Source of the DNA: Acidobacteriota bacterium
GTDB lineage: Bacteria > Acidobacteriota > UBA6911
Assembly: GCA_016934295.1 (NCBI GenBank)
Contig: JAFGTD010000011.1
Coordinates: 1 to 61,600, forward strand
Reading direction: 5' to 3'
DNA length: 61,600 bases
Both the position numbers and the translations under genes were made by a program. The notes beneath the pieces were generated by a model. The model was not told the origin of the DNA, searched no databases, and saw only the letters and a program-made list of their open reading frames with translations. Of the stretch, positions 29,201-36,725 are shown piece after piece (the first letter of the stretch is position 1; each line of letters starts with the position of its first letter).

Positions 29201-31352
29201 CATCAACCCTCTCGAAACCGGGAGCTCCATGGAGAACGGCTGCGGTTCCTAAACTTGACAGTAAATCGCTGTAATTCGAGAAACTGTCATCCAGGGAGGG
29301 CATCTGGTCTTCATCGATGCCAATAAAGGTCAGATCCGTCTGTGAGCTCTCCTGTCGGATGATCTCGAATTCGCTGATGGATGTGTCCCGGTTATGGATT
29401 ATTTTTATATCCATATCCATGCGGTAATCTTCGAGAATCCGGGCCAGGGAGCGGTGGATCTGTTCTTTGCGTGAACGGTCGTAATTAATGACCAGCAGCC
29501 GTAAGGATGCTTTATTCCAGTAATTGGAGGTAGTTAAATGACGCAGAAGAACGAGCGAGAAGGCGAGATTTGTTCCTGTGCCGCTCCACCAAAGGTCGAT
29601 GGTATCTCCCTTCCCGAATTTTCTCTCGGCATTGTGACTCAGGAGTACAATATTGAATCCGCTCCGATCGTAGGATGCAAGCAGGCGACTGAATGCGGAT
29701 CGGTTTTCAGGCTTGCTGCTCCATCCCATTAGGATTGTGTTGGGTTCGATCCCGTAGAAACCGTAAAGCTTTGATACTTCCTCCATTCCCTTGTAGAAGT
29801 CGCTACATTGATACCGGAAGGAGAAAGCGCTCGGGGTATCGGCGTCATCGTATAAGGGATCGCTTTCAATCCTGCGGAGTCCCTGTTCGGGTGTTTTGAC
29901 CAGCTCAAAGCTGGAAAGAATTCCGAGGCGGCCTGAAATTGCCTTGCCGAATTCAACAAGATGACTTCGCTGTTGTTTGTTGCCGCTGTACATGATGATA
30001 TTCGGACGCCAGTTGGACTCCTGGATTTTTTCGAGACCCAGGCGGGTGATGCCCGCCTTTACGATCGTGGCCCACACGCCGTTCCATGCGTCGCCCGACT
30101 CCAGAGTCAGTTCTTTCCGCTTCAGGTATAAAAACAGCAGCCCGAGGATCAGTGTGGATGCCAGGAAAGCCATCAGATCCAGTTGAATCATGACTAGGAT
30201 GCATGCAGTCGCTCCAAGAAAACTGATCCATGCCGGGGTTTTGAACTCGGGACGAAAATCGGAACTGGTCCAGGTTTCGAAAGCGGCACTCAGATTGATA
30301 AATCCGTAGGTCATTATGAAGAATATCGATACGATCCTGGCGATCACATTGAGTTCACCGATCAGGATGCCTCCTTCGGCGATGACAAACGTGAGCAACA
30401 GGGCGTTTCGGGGTTCCTGAAGTTTTCCTGAGGATTTTGCAAAGAACTTCGGTACGATATTGTCCTGGGAGGTTGCCTGGAGGATGCGCGGAGCGCCGAG
30501 AATACTGCCCAGAGCTGAAGAAAGCGTAGCCCCCCAGATCCCGGCAATTACAAGTTCCGGGGAAAGTGAGATTTTCAGAAGTATTCCAGGATCCTCGGCA
30601 AGAAGTTTGGGATCCACGGTATAGGAGAAAAATACCGCCATTCCTATGTAAACGACAAAACCCACGGTGATTGCCGTAATTGCCCCTATGGGAATCGATT
30701 TTTTGGGATTGCGCAGATCGCCGGACATGGAAACTCCCGCTTCAAATCCGGTGACCGCCGGGAAAAAGATTCCGAAAAGAACCATCAGGGGAACTGTTCC
30801 GGCGGGATTTTCCAGGAAAGGGCGGGCGGGCGCGAATTCATGGCTGCCGAAAAAGACCGATATCAGGGACAGGCCGATGGCGGCCATGATGAAGTACTGT
30901 GTTTTGATTGCAAGGGAAGTGCTTATCAGGGTGACCGTTGTTACTACCAGCAAAATGATTGTTCCCGCCAATCGAATCGAATTCCTGGTTGCTTCGATCT
31001 CCCAATATCCCAGAAAACTCTCGGCGAAACCTATGAGGTAGAGGCTGACGCTGAATGACAGCCCGACAAACAGGGCGATGCCCAGGGTTCCTCCGAGCGG
31101 GAGGCCCAGGGACCGGGAGATCATGTAATAAGTCCCTCCACCCTGCACGCGTTTGTCGGTGGCGATGGAAGAGACACTGAGGCCGGTAGTAACGGAAATG
31201 ACATGGGCGACAATTATTATGCCGATTGTCGGGATGAGACCGGCCTGTCCGATGATGGACGGAAGCCTCATATACATGATCACGCCGAGGATGGTCAGGA
31301 TCGAGGGAGTGAACACGCCGCTGAATGTGCCGAACTTTCTGGTGTCTGCCAT
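26289..31352 (-). CDS. giant fusion: SLC12-like cotransporter, helical region, AAA-type ATPase and winged helix
   Basis: 1687 residues. About 1-440 is an APC/cation-chloride-cotransporter membrane domain with about 12 hydrophobic segments, opening FGTFSGVFTPSILTILGVIM, nearly the same as the permease at 16453. About 447-720 is the soluble cotransporter C-domain (SHNAERKFGKGDTIDLWWSG). About 760-1370 is a long charged helical region with no family I recognise. About 1372-1580 is a P-loop ATPase: Walker A GDRNAGKTT near 1395, Walker B ETVLVIHDLELW near 1460, a sensor-1-like ILFIVNTN and sensor-2-like EGNPGMAL. About 1597-1687 is a winged helix (LTIEQLGRITGLEEPVLESM). Inference: ATP- or stress-gated ion or osmolyte transport. 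ATG 31352 lies 21 bases after a tRNA-Pro and has no Shine-Dalgarno; the end overlaps the MscS gene. Confidence 0.92.
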   Translation of the reverse strand: MADTRKFGTFSGVFTPSILTILGVIMYMRLPSIIGQAGLIPTIGIIIVAHVISVTTGLSVSSIATDKRVQGGGTYYMISRSLGLPLGGTLGIALFVGLSFSVSLYLIGFAESFLGYWEIEATRNSIRLAGTIILLVVTTVTLISTSLAIKTQYFIMAAIGLSLISVFFGSHEFAPARPFLENPAGTVPLMVLFGIFFPAVTGFEAGVSMSGDLRNPKKSIPIGAITAITVGFVVYIGMAVFFSYTVDPKLLAEDPGILLKISLSPELVIAGIWGATLSSALGSILGAPRILQATSQDNIVPKFFAKSSGKLQEPRNALLLTFVIAEGGILIGELNVIARIVSIFFIMTYGFINLSAAFETWTSSDFRPEFKTPAWISFLGATACILVMIQLDLMAFLASTLILGLLFLYLKRKELTLESGDAWNGVWATIVKAGITRLGLEKIQESNWRPNIIMYSGNKQQRSHLVEFGKAISGRLGILSSFELVKTPEQGLRRIESDPLYDDADTPSAFSFRYQCSDFYKGMEEVSKLYGFYGIEPNTILMGWSSKPENRSAFSRLLASYDRSGFNIVLLSHNAERKFGKGDTIDLWWSGTGTNLAFSLVLLRHLTTSNYWNKASLRLLVINYDRSRKEQIHRSLARILEDYRMDMDIKIIHNRDTSISEFEIIRQESSQTDLTFIGIDEDQMPSLDDSFSNYSDLLSSLGTAAVLHGAPGFERVDAGVVRAPHKPKDSEATPEMPVALSEIPALQDPVLAGDIQKIQISGSRVLNRFYEKAIHPCFTDNIENIENFRRTIESVCTSLGKALEYKDAYRYEKTLLKIKNDYAFSCSRLFEQIQEKLASKHNESLASGIGWYVDWFDKYYLKLPRRLRVQYAENKFVPDKTDSVYGRLIKLWKRTAFTISGHPVSQTISYRKIARYYLYDTRQLFLVDYLKELQEYQIAHLNYLKSLFFSLLDSIVSLENKFPSAEGDILRLQEDLASRIDDCAKELNQSAESFRDRLQIEFREDIIAMAGSLQKTPYRRFRPPRPRSKKFYSTLAIENRKFTDRWCVFMERVTNKIRLDIQIAAIRCRTEDKAEDLLRRILQQVDLKITHAVRNLLTNLDSMLKGETAATDNLRCEIDTTVDIEEGIEELRDYVLELARSLPETQLVGDDKEETEIPAIRLVDRILESRMISPLQEFLISGNELLGNLGFRIKDLVNLTRFSFQNMDVGAPDGRKTVEGILRDNIQSLRMEEEAVDNFKSSLREEMRQLLSDAFEPLAPEKIEKSSGEMAEILREYAGQKVLTTFGNLWNTGIRSLERYVIRILYSKSEGLLFARKLKNRGKANSGNASVLDLVRSITPESKVMQALPRFYTNLFSSRSSIGTEFFIERDEDETRMKQAVDHYKNGYKGGILVLGDRNAGKTTFCKYITGKLFPKNNVIHIFAPNEGSMHVEDLARIVEQAAGYHGTLREIASALPHETVLVIHDLELWFEQHRDGTQVIRTIGEMMDDFSDRILFIVNTNPHSFALINSLEPIHQKFISTVRLSPFSTEELKDMILRRHRSSGLQFRWNGRDEKSLSELRTASLFDSHFTHSEGNPGMALNAWLHNIQRLSGNTVEISTPETPNLTTLRQLDDDRLVLLSAFALHKRLTIEQLGRITGLEEPVLESMIRTLQRCGLIKERGRGVLVINMFLEPFIIKVLSEKQIL

Positions 31353-31373
31353 ATAAGAATTAAATATGGAATC

Positions 31374-31450
31374 TGGTCGGGGCGCCCGGATTTGAACCGG
31401 GGACTTCCTGCTCCCAAAGCAGGCGCGCTACCAGACTGCGCCACGCCCCG
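31374..31450 (-). tRNA. tRNA-Pro (anticodon TGG), CCA encoded
   Basis: Read on the minus strand, a complete cloverleaf: acceptor CGGGGCG / CGCCCCG pairs over all 7 bases, the anticodon stem CCTGC / GCAGG encloses loop TTTGGGA with anticodon TGG, and the T arm is CCCGG TTCAAAT CCGGG. Discriminator A and an encoded CCA finish at 31374. The first base C is usual for bacterial tRNA-Pro. It lies between rdgB and the giant cotransporter gene, whose ATG is only 21 bases beyond the CCA. Confidence 0.97.
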
Positions 31451-31564
31451 ACATAATTAAGAGTTGCGTCATTGTAACGTAATTCAGTTCGGCTCGCCAG
31501 CCCGCATTTTTCAATTGCAGGAGCGAACCTTTGTGTATGCCTGTAAATTTTAACCGGGTAGCGA

Positions 31565-32167
31565 TTACGGTTGTTTCAGTTGAGCAACCAGATTACGGAT
31601 CGCCCTGGAACGATGGCTGTGTTCGTTTTTTTCCTCCCGGGTTAATTCTGCGAAAGTCTTGCCCAGCTTGGGGAACAGAAATACAGGATCGTATCCGAAT
31701 CCGTTTGTTCCTCGCGGGGCTCCGGCTATAATCCCCCGGCACTCCCCGTCGGTTTCCAGAAGCAGCGTGCCTTCCCGGGCTAATGCCAGGGCGCAGAAAA
31801 AACGCGCATTCCGGTTCCCGCCCGCGCTTTCGAGTTCCTCGAGCAGCTTTCGGTTGCGGTCTTCGTCCGATGCATCGGGGTCGGCATAGCGGGCGGAATA
31901 TATGCCGGGCCTGCCTCCCAAAGCTTTGACCTCCAGTCCGGAATCGTCGGCCAGTACAGGGAAACGGGTCAACCGGGAATAGGCCAGCGCCTTAATGCGG
32001 GCGTTTTCCGCAAAGGTGGCGCCCGATTCTTCAATGTCGCGATCGATGCCGGCATCCCGCAGGCTCATCACCCGATTTTTCAACGGCGCGAGCAGTGTCT
32101 TGAATTCATTGAGTTTGCCGCTGTTGCGGGTTGCAATTACAATCGTCTGAAAATTTTTTACAGTCAT
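31565..32167 (-). CDS. rdgB: XTP/dITP diphosphohydrolase (HAM1/RdgB)
   Basis: About 200 residues. Hydrolyses non-canonical purine triphosphates (ITP, XTP, dITP) to the monophosphate, cleaning the nucleotide pool. The family start IVIATRNSGKLNEFKTLL and the active-site loop ADDSGLEVKALGGRPGIYSA are both intact, with GTNGFGYDPVFLFP further on and the C-terminal HSHRSRAI. I take ATG 32167 rather than the one 12 bases upstream. It follows RNase PH by 43 bases in the common rph-rdgB operon order. Confidence 0.96.
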   Translation of the reverse strand: MTVKNFQTIVIATRNSGKLNEFKTLLAPLKNRVMSLRDAGIDRDIEESGATFAENARIKALAYSRLTRFPVLADDSGLEVKALGGRPGIYSARYADPDASDEDRNRKLLEELESAGGNRNARFFCALALAREGTLLLETDGECRGIIAGAPRGTNGFGYDPVFLFPKLGKTFAELTREEKNEHSHRSRAIRNLVAQLKQP

Positions 32168-32210
32168 AATCAGTACCAATGGGGAAATTCCAGCCTGTCA
32201 CCATTGGTCC

Positions 32211-32966
32211 CTATTCTTTGATCAGGGGGAAGAGTGTCTGAAGGTCGGTACGGGATGCAAGAACCGATTTCTGCATCTCGATGAGCTGTTGAATGCCTGC
32301 GGCCGCCAGCTGCTGCAGTTCATTGAGTTGTTCGGAAGAGAATGGGATCTTCTCGGCCGTTCCCTGCAGCTCGACATAGCGACCCTGGCCGGTCATAACG
32401 CAATTCATGTCCACATCGGCGCCGGAATCTTCCTGGTAATCGAGATCCAGGCAGGCATGGCCGTCGATGATCCCGACGCTTGTGGCTGCGACATAATCGA
32501 TCATGGGAGAAACCGGGAGCAGTTTCCGGTCCATCAGTTTTACGATTGCCATGGCCAGGGCAAGGAATCCTCCGGTGATCGAAGCAGTGCGCGTCCCCCC
32601 GTCGGCCTGGAGAACATCGCAGTCGATGAGGAATGTTCGTGTGCCCAAAAGCGAGAGATTGACCACGGAGCGCAATGAACGCCCGATAAGACGCTGAATC
32701 TCGACGGTGCGGCCGGACTGTTTGCCTCGGGACGCTTCCCGAGCCGTTCTTGTCGAAGTAGAGCCGGGGAGCATGCCGTATTCAGCCGTGATCCATCCCT
32801 GGTTCCTGTTGTAGAGAAACGGGGGGACCCTGTCTTCGACGGAGCAGGTACACAGTACCCTTGTATCTCCGACGGTTATGTGAACCGAGCCTGCTGCATG
32901 TTTCGTGTAATCCGGCTCCAGTTGTACTTCCCGCATTGCGTTATGGTTGCGGCCGCTGGGTCTCAT
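32211..32966 (-). CDS. rph: ribonuclease PH
   Basis: About 251 residues. Phosphorolytic 3'-5' exoribonuclease that trims the 3' end of tRNA precursors and takes part in rRNA turnover. It opens with the family's [51 protein letters not shown] and [17 protein letters not shown] are the usual core motifs. I take ATG 32966 with GAGAGGAG seven bases upstream, in place of a start eight codons earlier. Last residues ([18 protein letters not shown]) are slightly longer than average. Confidence 0.97.
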   Translation of the reverse strand: MRPSGRNHNAMREVQLEPDYTKHAAGSVHITVGDTRVLCTCSVEDRVPPFLYNRNQGWITAEYGMLPGSTSTRTAREASRGKQSGRTVEIQRLIGRSLRSVVNLSLLGTRTFLIDCDVLQADGGTRTASITGGFLALAMAIVKLMDRKLLPVSPMIDYVAATSVGIIDGHACLDLDYQEDSGADVDMNCVMTGQGRYVELQGTAEKIPFSSEQLNELQQLAAAGIQQLIEMQKSVLASRTDLQTLFPLIKE

Positions 32967-33103
32967 CGACACTCCTCTCTGTTTCTTCAAATATAGAATC
33001 CATATTCTACCAGCGATATCGATTGAATGGAAATCCCCGGCTTCGTTTCATATAAATTCTATCCCGGTTGAATTTGCCGCCTGATTCCAATAGCATAGAT
33101 ACC

Positions 33104-33874
33104 ATGAGATACAGCATGATGTTCGGAGGCCCCGCTACCTGGGCGGTTAAAAAGATTATTATTGTCAATGTAGCTGTATTTGCCCTGCAGAAACTTTCAG
33201 TCCTCTTTAATGCCGGTATTGTCAAAATCTATTACGGACAGTATCCGGTGAAGGTCCCTATTCTCGAGTACTTCTTTGGATTAAATCCCGATCTGGTTAC
33301 CCACAAGTTCATGATATGGCAGTTGGCAAGCTATATGTTCCTGCATGGAGGCATTTTTCATATTTTGATAAATATGTTTATGCTCTATATGTTCGGAAAC
33401 GAACTGGAGCGGCTTTGGGGAACCAGGCGGTTCATACAATACTATTTTATCACCGGCATCGGTGCCGGCATCTGTTCCTGGATTGTTGGAATAAATGATC
33501 CCGCGATAACCATTGGTGCATCGGGTGCCATATACGGCATTCTTTTAGCCTATGGGGTCACTTACCCCAACAGAGTTGTTTACCTGAATTTTTTGTTTCC
33601 CATTAAAGTAAAGTGGATGGTGCTGATTTTGGGCGCGATAGCATTCTATTCCGCACTCCCGGGATCCAATTCCGGCGTTGCCCACGTCGCTCATCTTGGA
33701 GGCATGCTGGTAGGCTATATATATCTCAGAGGATCAGGCTGGCGCAACCTGTACAGGCAATACGAAACACAGAAACAGCACGAGAAGCTGAAGCGGCAGT
33801 TTGAAGTCTACTACGGGGATGTCCGGCGCAAGATCGAAGAAGATAAAAAGAAAAAAGGCCCCACAATTCACTAA
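33104..33874 (+). CDS. rhomboid-family intramembrane serine protease
   Basis: About 256 residues with six or seven hydrophobic segments. The catalytic Ser is in TIGASGAIYGILLAYGV and the catalytic His in VAHVAHLGGMLVGYIYL. The L1-loop signature is present as LWGTRRFIQYY, and the region before it reads FLHGGIFHILINMFMLYMFG. Rhomboids cut membrane-anchored proteins within or near the membrane; no substrate is suggested by the neighbours. The soluble C-tail (about 40 residues, KQHEKLKRQFEVYYGDVRRK) is charged and probably helical. TTG 33068 in the same frame is an alternative start; neither has a clear RBS. It is transcribed away from rph. Confidence 0.92.
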   Translation: MRYSMMFGGPATWAVKKIIIVNVAVFALQKLSVLFNAGIVKIYYGQYPVKVPILEYFFGLNPDLVTHKFMIWQLASYMFLHGGIFHILINMFMLYMFGNELERLWGTRRFIQYYFITGIGAGICSWIVGINDPAITIGASGAIYGILLAYGVTYPNRVVYLNFLFPIKVKWMVLILGAIAFYSALPGSNSGVAHVAHLGGMLVGYIYLRGSGWRNLYRQYETQKQHEKLKRQFEVYYGDVRRKIEEDKKKKGPTIH

Positions 33875-34121
33875 AAACTCGTTCCCGGTTCACTGCTTTC
33901 TTCAAGAGTAGGTCAGGCTAAGTCCTTAACGGGGAATGTTATACTCTTTATTCTCCTCTGCAAGACCTGCGGAGCCTTTTAAAACGACCTGGAGCCGTGG
34001 ATTTAGCCGGGATTAAATACTAAGTAACAACCCCGATAACCTGCGTAATGTATATCAAAATAGTGACTGATTAAGATTGAATTTTTGTATGGTCCACAAC
34101 AAGGGAGGGACGGTATCGATT

Positions 34122-34574
34122 ATGAAGAAAATAATTGTAGTGCTGGGAGTCATTGTTCTTTTGGGACTGTGTGCTTCCGTTTTTGCCGCCAATGTGGATG
34201 GCACGTGGGAGTCCGAACAGCCCGGGAGGGATGGGCAAACGAGGAAAACCACGTATGAATTCCAGTCAAGCGGATCGGAATTAACGGGGAAAATTATCAG
34301 TTCTAGAGGGGAAACTCCCATAAGCGAAGGCAAAATCGAGGGCGACAACATCTCTTTTGTCGTCGTACGCAGCTTCGGCGAGAATGAGATGAAGCAGATT
34401 TATAAAGGTAAAGTCGCCGGAGATGAAATTACGTTCACCATGGAAATGGATTTTGGCGGTATGGGCGGACCTCCCGGCGGTGGTATGGGCGGCCCTCCCG
34501 GCGGCGGCGCGGGCGGCCCCGGTGGCGGTGGACCTCCCGGCCCCCGGGAAGTTATCGCCAAGAGAGTGAAATAG
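34122..34574 (+). CDS. small exported protein with Gly/Pro-rich tail, unknown function
   Basis: 150 residues. A signal peptide (KKIIVVLGVIVLLGLCASVFA) is followed by a compact beta-rich domain, VDGTWESEQPGRDGQTRKTT to TFTMEMDFGG, that resembles small periplasmic lipocalin-like or DUF domains seen beside metal or oxidative stress genes, though I cannot name a family. The last 40 residues are a low-complexity tract of repeated GGPPGGGM units. RBS GGGAGGGA lies about 10 bases before ATG 34122. The 247-base spacer before it (33875-34121) shows no other gene. The next gene also carries a Gly-rich insert, which may not be chance. Confidence 0.75.
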   Translation: MKKIIVVLGVIVLLGLCASVFAANVDGTWESEQPGRDGQTRKTTYEFQSSGSELTGKIISSRGETPISEGKIEGDNISFVVVRSFGENEMKQIYKGKVAGDEITFTMEMDFGGMGGPPGGGMGGPPGGGAGGPGGGGPPGPREVIAKRVK

Positions 34575-34580
34575 CAAGCG

Positions 34581-34650
34581 CACCGTAGATATGCAGAGTT
34601 CGCAGAGAGGATAGGCGAAAGAATGCCCATGTCCCTCTGCGTTCTCGGTG
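34581..34650 (+). terminator. imperfect hairpin with T-rich end after the Gly-rich gene
   Basis: CACCG...GCAGAG on the left and CTCTGC...CGGTG on the right form a long imperfect stem starting 6 bases after the stop codon, followed by GTTTTTGTTT. The half-repeats resemble a widespread small interspersed repeat (ACCG-CAGAG type) that often sits at gene ends. It may serve as an intrinsic terminator. Confidence 0.5.
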
Positions 34651-34721
34651 TTTTTGTTTGTTCAGTCGAAAATAATATAGGCAGCTCCCCCCACTGAAGC
34701 AGTTATGATTGGAGCGATACC

Positions 34722-35429
34722 GTGAAAAAACTGGCTGCAGTTTTAACTCTTATCTCGATTGTGTGGATCGCGGGTATCTGGATCAGCTGTGCGGAAGAAC
34801 CAGCTGCGGGCGACCCTGAAGCCATCGATGCCAAGGTCCGGCAATTCATGCAGAATCATCGCGGAAGCTGGTACGATATGAATGTTCCCGAGGCGGACGG
34901 TCGTGCCCTGCACGATATCATTCTTGAAAAAGAATATAAGGATGCCTTGGAAATAGGCACTTCCACCGGTTACTCGACGATATGGATCGCCTGGGCGCTT
35001 TCGAAGACCGGCGGGAAAGTGATTACCGTGGAGATCGATAAATATCGCTACGAGCAGGCTCTGGCGCACTTCCGTGAAGCAGGTCTGGAGAAGTACATCG
35101 ACGCCAGGCTCGGCGACGCGCATGAGATTGTCCCCGCCCTGGAAGGCCCTTTCGATTTCGTTTTCTGCGATGCCGACAAGGACTGGTATAACAATTATCT
35201 TTCCGCAACCATAGATAAGCTCAAAGTCGGCGGATGCTTTGCCGCGCATAATGTATCCGACGGGTCTCAATGGGGATTCGGGGGACGTGGCGGAAGGCGC
35301 GGCGGGTTCGGCGGCAGGGGGAGCGGTTTCTTTGAATTCGCCAAAGGCTTTTCCAACCTGGATACCTCGATACTGGATGTCAGTGGGTCGGCCGGAATGT
35401 CGGTCAGCTACAAGAAAGCGGAGAAATAA
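34722..35429 (+). CDS. O-methyltransferase-like protein with export signal and RGG-like insert
   Basis: 235 residues. A hydrophobic leader (LAAVLTLISIVWIAGIWISC) precedes a class I SAM-methyltransferase fold of the O-methyltransferase type: motif I ALEIGTSTGYSTIWIAWALS, motif II KVITVEIDKYRYEQALAHF, and the metal/substrate loop DFVFCDADKDWYNNYL. The leader could be a signal peptide or lipoprotein signal, though the residue three before the Cys is W, not the usual Leu/Val. Residues about 190-205 are an Arg/Gly-rich insert (GRGGRRGGFGGRGSGF). SAM is not expected outside the cytoplasm, so either the leader is a membrane anchor with cytosolic catalysis or the fold has been reused. Start GTG/ATG choice: ATG 34722 lies just after GGAGCG. 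Confidence 0.8.
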   Translation: MKKLAAVLTLISIVWIAGIWISCAEEPAAGDPEAIDAKVRQFMQNHRGSWYDMNVPEADGRALHDIILEKEYKDALEIGTSTGYSTIWIAWALSKTGGKVITVEIDKYRYEQALAHFREAGLEKYIDARLGDAHEIVPALEGPFDFVFCDADKDWYNNYLSATIDKLKVGGCFAAHNVSDGSQWGFGGRGGRRGGFGGRGSGFFEFAKGFSNLDTSILDVSGSAGMSVSYKKAEK

Positions 35430-35456
35430 TCAGAAAGTGATTTGGGGGACGGAAAA

Positions 35457-35546
35457 ATGTAGGGGCGAACCTTGTGTTCGCCCTTTGGCGACAAGCAAGG
35501 TTGTCTGGAGATATGAAAAGGGCGAACACAAGGTTCGCCCCTACAT
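35457..35546. repeat. 30-bp perfect inverted repeat between methyltransferase and ftsZ
   Basis: Arms 35457-35486 and 35517-35546 are exact reverse complements (core TAGGGGCGAACCTTGTG) around a 30-base loop. The core matches a small mobile palindrome found scattered between genes in many bacteria. It ends 3 bases before the ftsZ stop codon, between two convergent genes, so its transcript would form a strong hairpin on either strand and may end transcription both ways. Confidence 0.9.
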
Positions 35547-35549
35547 CTA

Positions 35550-36710
35550 TTATTCGGCCAGGCGCCGCTTGAAAGCCGGTTCATCCAGGCTGTCTTTGAC
35601 TGAAGCGAGTTGGTAATCGATAGGCCGGGTGGATTCCGAAGAACCGAGCGGCACAACATTACCTACAATACGCGCTTTTTCCCTGGGACTGACCCCATCG
35701 GCGTTTTCATACCCGGTCTTATTGAATCCTGTCGCAATCACCGTCACTTTTAGACTGTCCCCCATTTTTTCGTCGTAGACGGCGCCGAAAATCGTGTTTT
35801 CGCCGCCCGCCACCTCTTCGATAATTTTTGCGGCTGAGTAGACTTCCTGCAGCCGGAGACTTTCCCGGGTCGCCGTGATATTTATCAAAACGCCCATGGC
35901 ATCGCGAATGGAGGTTTCTTCCAGCAGCGGGCTGGATATTGCCCTCTGGGCGGCTTCAACGGCGCGGTTTTCCCCCTCGGCGAGTCCCGTTCCCATCAGT
36001 GCAAGACCTTTGCCGGACATGATGGTTTTTACGTCCGCGAAGTCGACATTTACGATTCCGGGAAGAGTGATAATGTCGGAGATTCCCTGAACCGCCTGGC
36101 AGAGAACATCGTCGGCATAGCGGAAGGAGTCCTCCAGAAGGGCATCCGCTCCCATAGCGGCGAGCAGTTTTTCATTCGGGATCGTGATCAGGGTGTCCAC
36201 AACCTCTTTGAGTTCCCTGAGTCCCTCCTCGGCATGCATCGTTCTTTTTTTCCCTTCGAAAACGAAAGGCTTGGTGACGACCCCGACGGTGAGAGCTCCC
36301 AGCTCGGTCGCCAGGCTGGCCACGATCGGGGCGGCGCCGGTTCCGGTACCGCCTCCCATGCCTGCAGTGATGAAAACCATGTCCGAACCGTCGAGCAGCT
36401 CGATGATCCGTTCGGTATCCTCCAGCGCCGCCTGCCTGCCCCTTTCGGGGATGGCGCCGCAACCGAGACCGTTTGTAAGTTTCGACCCGATCTGCAGTTT
36501 GTAGGCAGCGATGGAGTTGCGAAGTGCCTGGATATCCGTATTGGCGGCAATGAACTCCACCCCGCCGATTTTAGCCTGGATCATCCGGTTGACCGCGTTG
36601 CCCCCGGCTCCGCCGATTCCGATTACTTTAATTTTCGCTCCCTGCTGCCTGTCCTCGTCGAATCCGAATGTTAACGATTCCTCTTCGAACTGAAGCTTTT
36701 CTGTCTGCAT
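35550..36710 (-). CDS. ftsZ: cell division GTPase FtsZ
   Basis: 386 residues; tubulin-like GTPase that forms the cytokinetic ring. The GTP-binding signature is intact ([19 protein letters not shown]), as are the N-terminal [14 protein letters not shown] and the T7 synergy loop [11 protein letters not shown]. The conserved C-terminal peptide that binds FtsA is DEPAFKRR, a variant of the common D-I-P-A-F-L-R-R form (Glu for Ile, Lys for Leu). Last gene of the dcw cluster, 15 bases after ftsA. A 30-bp inverted repeat follows its stop. Confidence 0.98.
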   Translation of the reverse strand: MQTEKLQFEEESLTFGFDEDRQQGAKIKVIGIGGAGGNAVNRMIQAKIGGVEFIAANTDIQALRNSIAAYKLQIGSKLTNGLGCGAIPERGRQAALEDTERIIELLDGSDMVFITAGMGGGTGTGAAPIVASLATELGALTVGVVTKPFVFEGKKRTMHAEEGLRELKEVVDTLITIPNEKLLAAMGADALLEDSFRYADDVLCQAVQGISDIITLPGIVNVDFADVKTIMSGKGLALMGTGLAEGENRAVEAAQRAISSPLLEETSIRDAMGVLINITATRESLRLQEVYSAAKIIEEVAGGENTIFGAVYDEKMGDSLKVTVIATGFNKTGYENADGVSPREKARIVGNVVPLGSSESTRPIDYQLASVKDSLDEPAFKRRLAE

Positions 36711-36725
36711 TGAACCCTCCTAAAC

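Noticed and set aside
35457..35546. Possible CRISPR repeat pair
   Set aside because: Only two arms, inverted rather than direct, with no array or cas genes.
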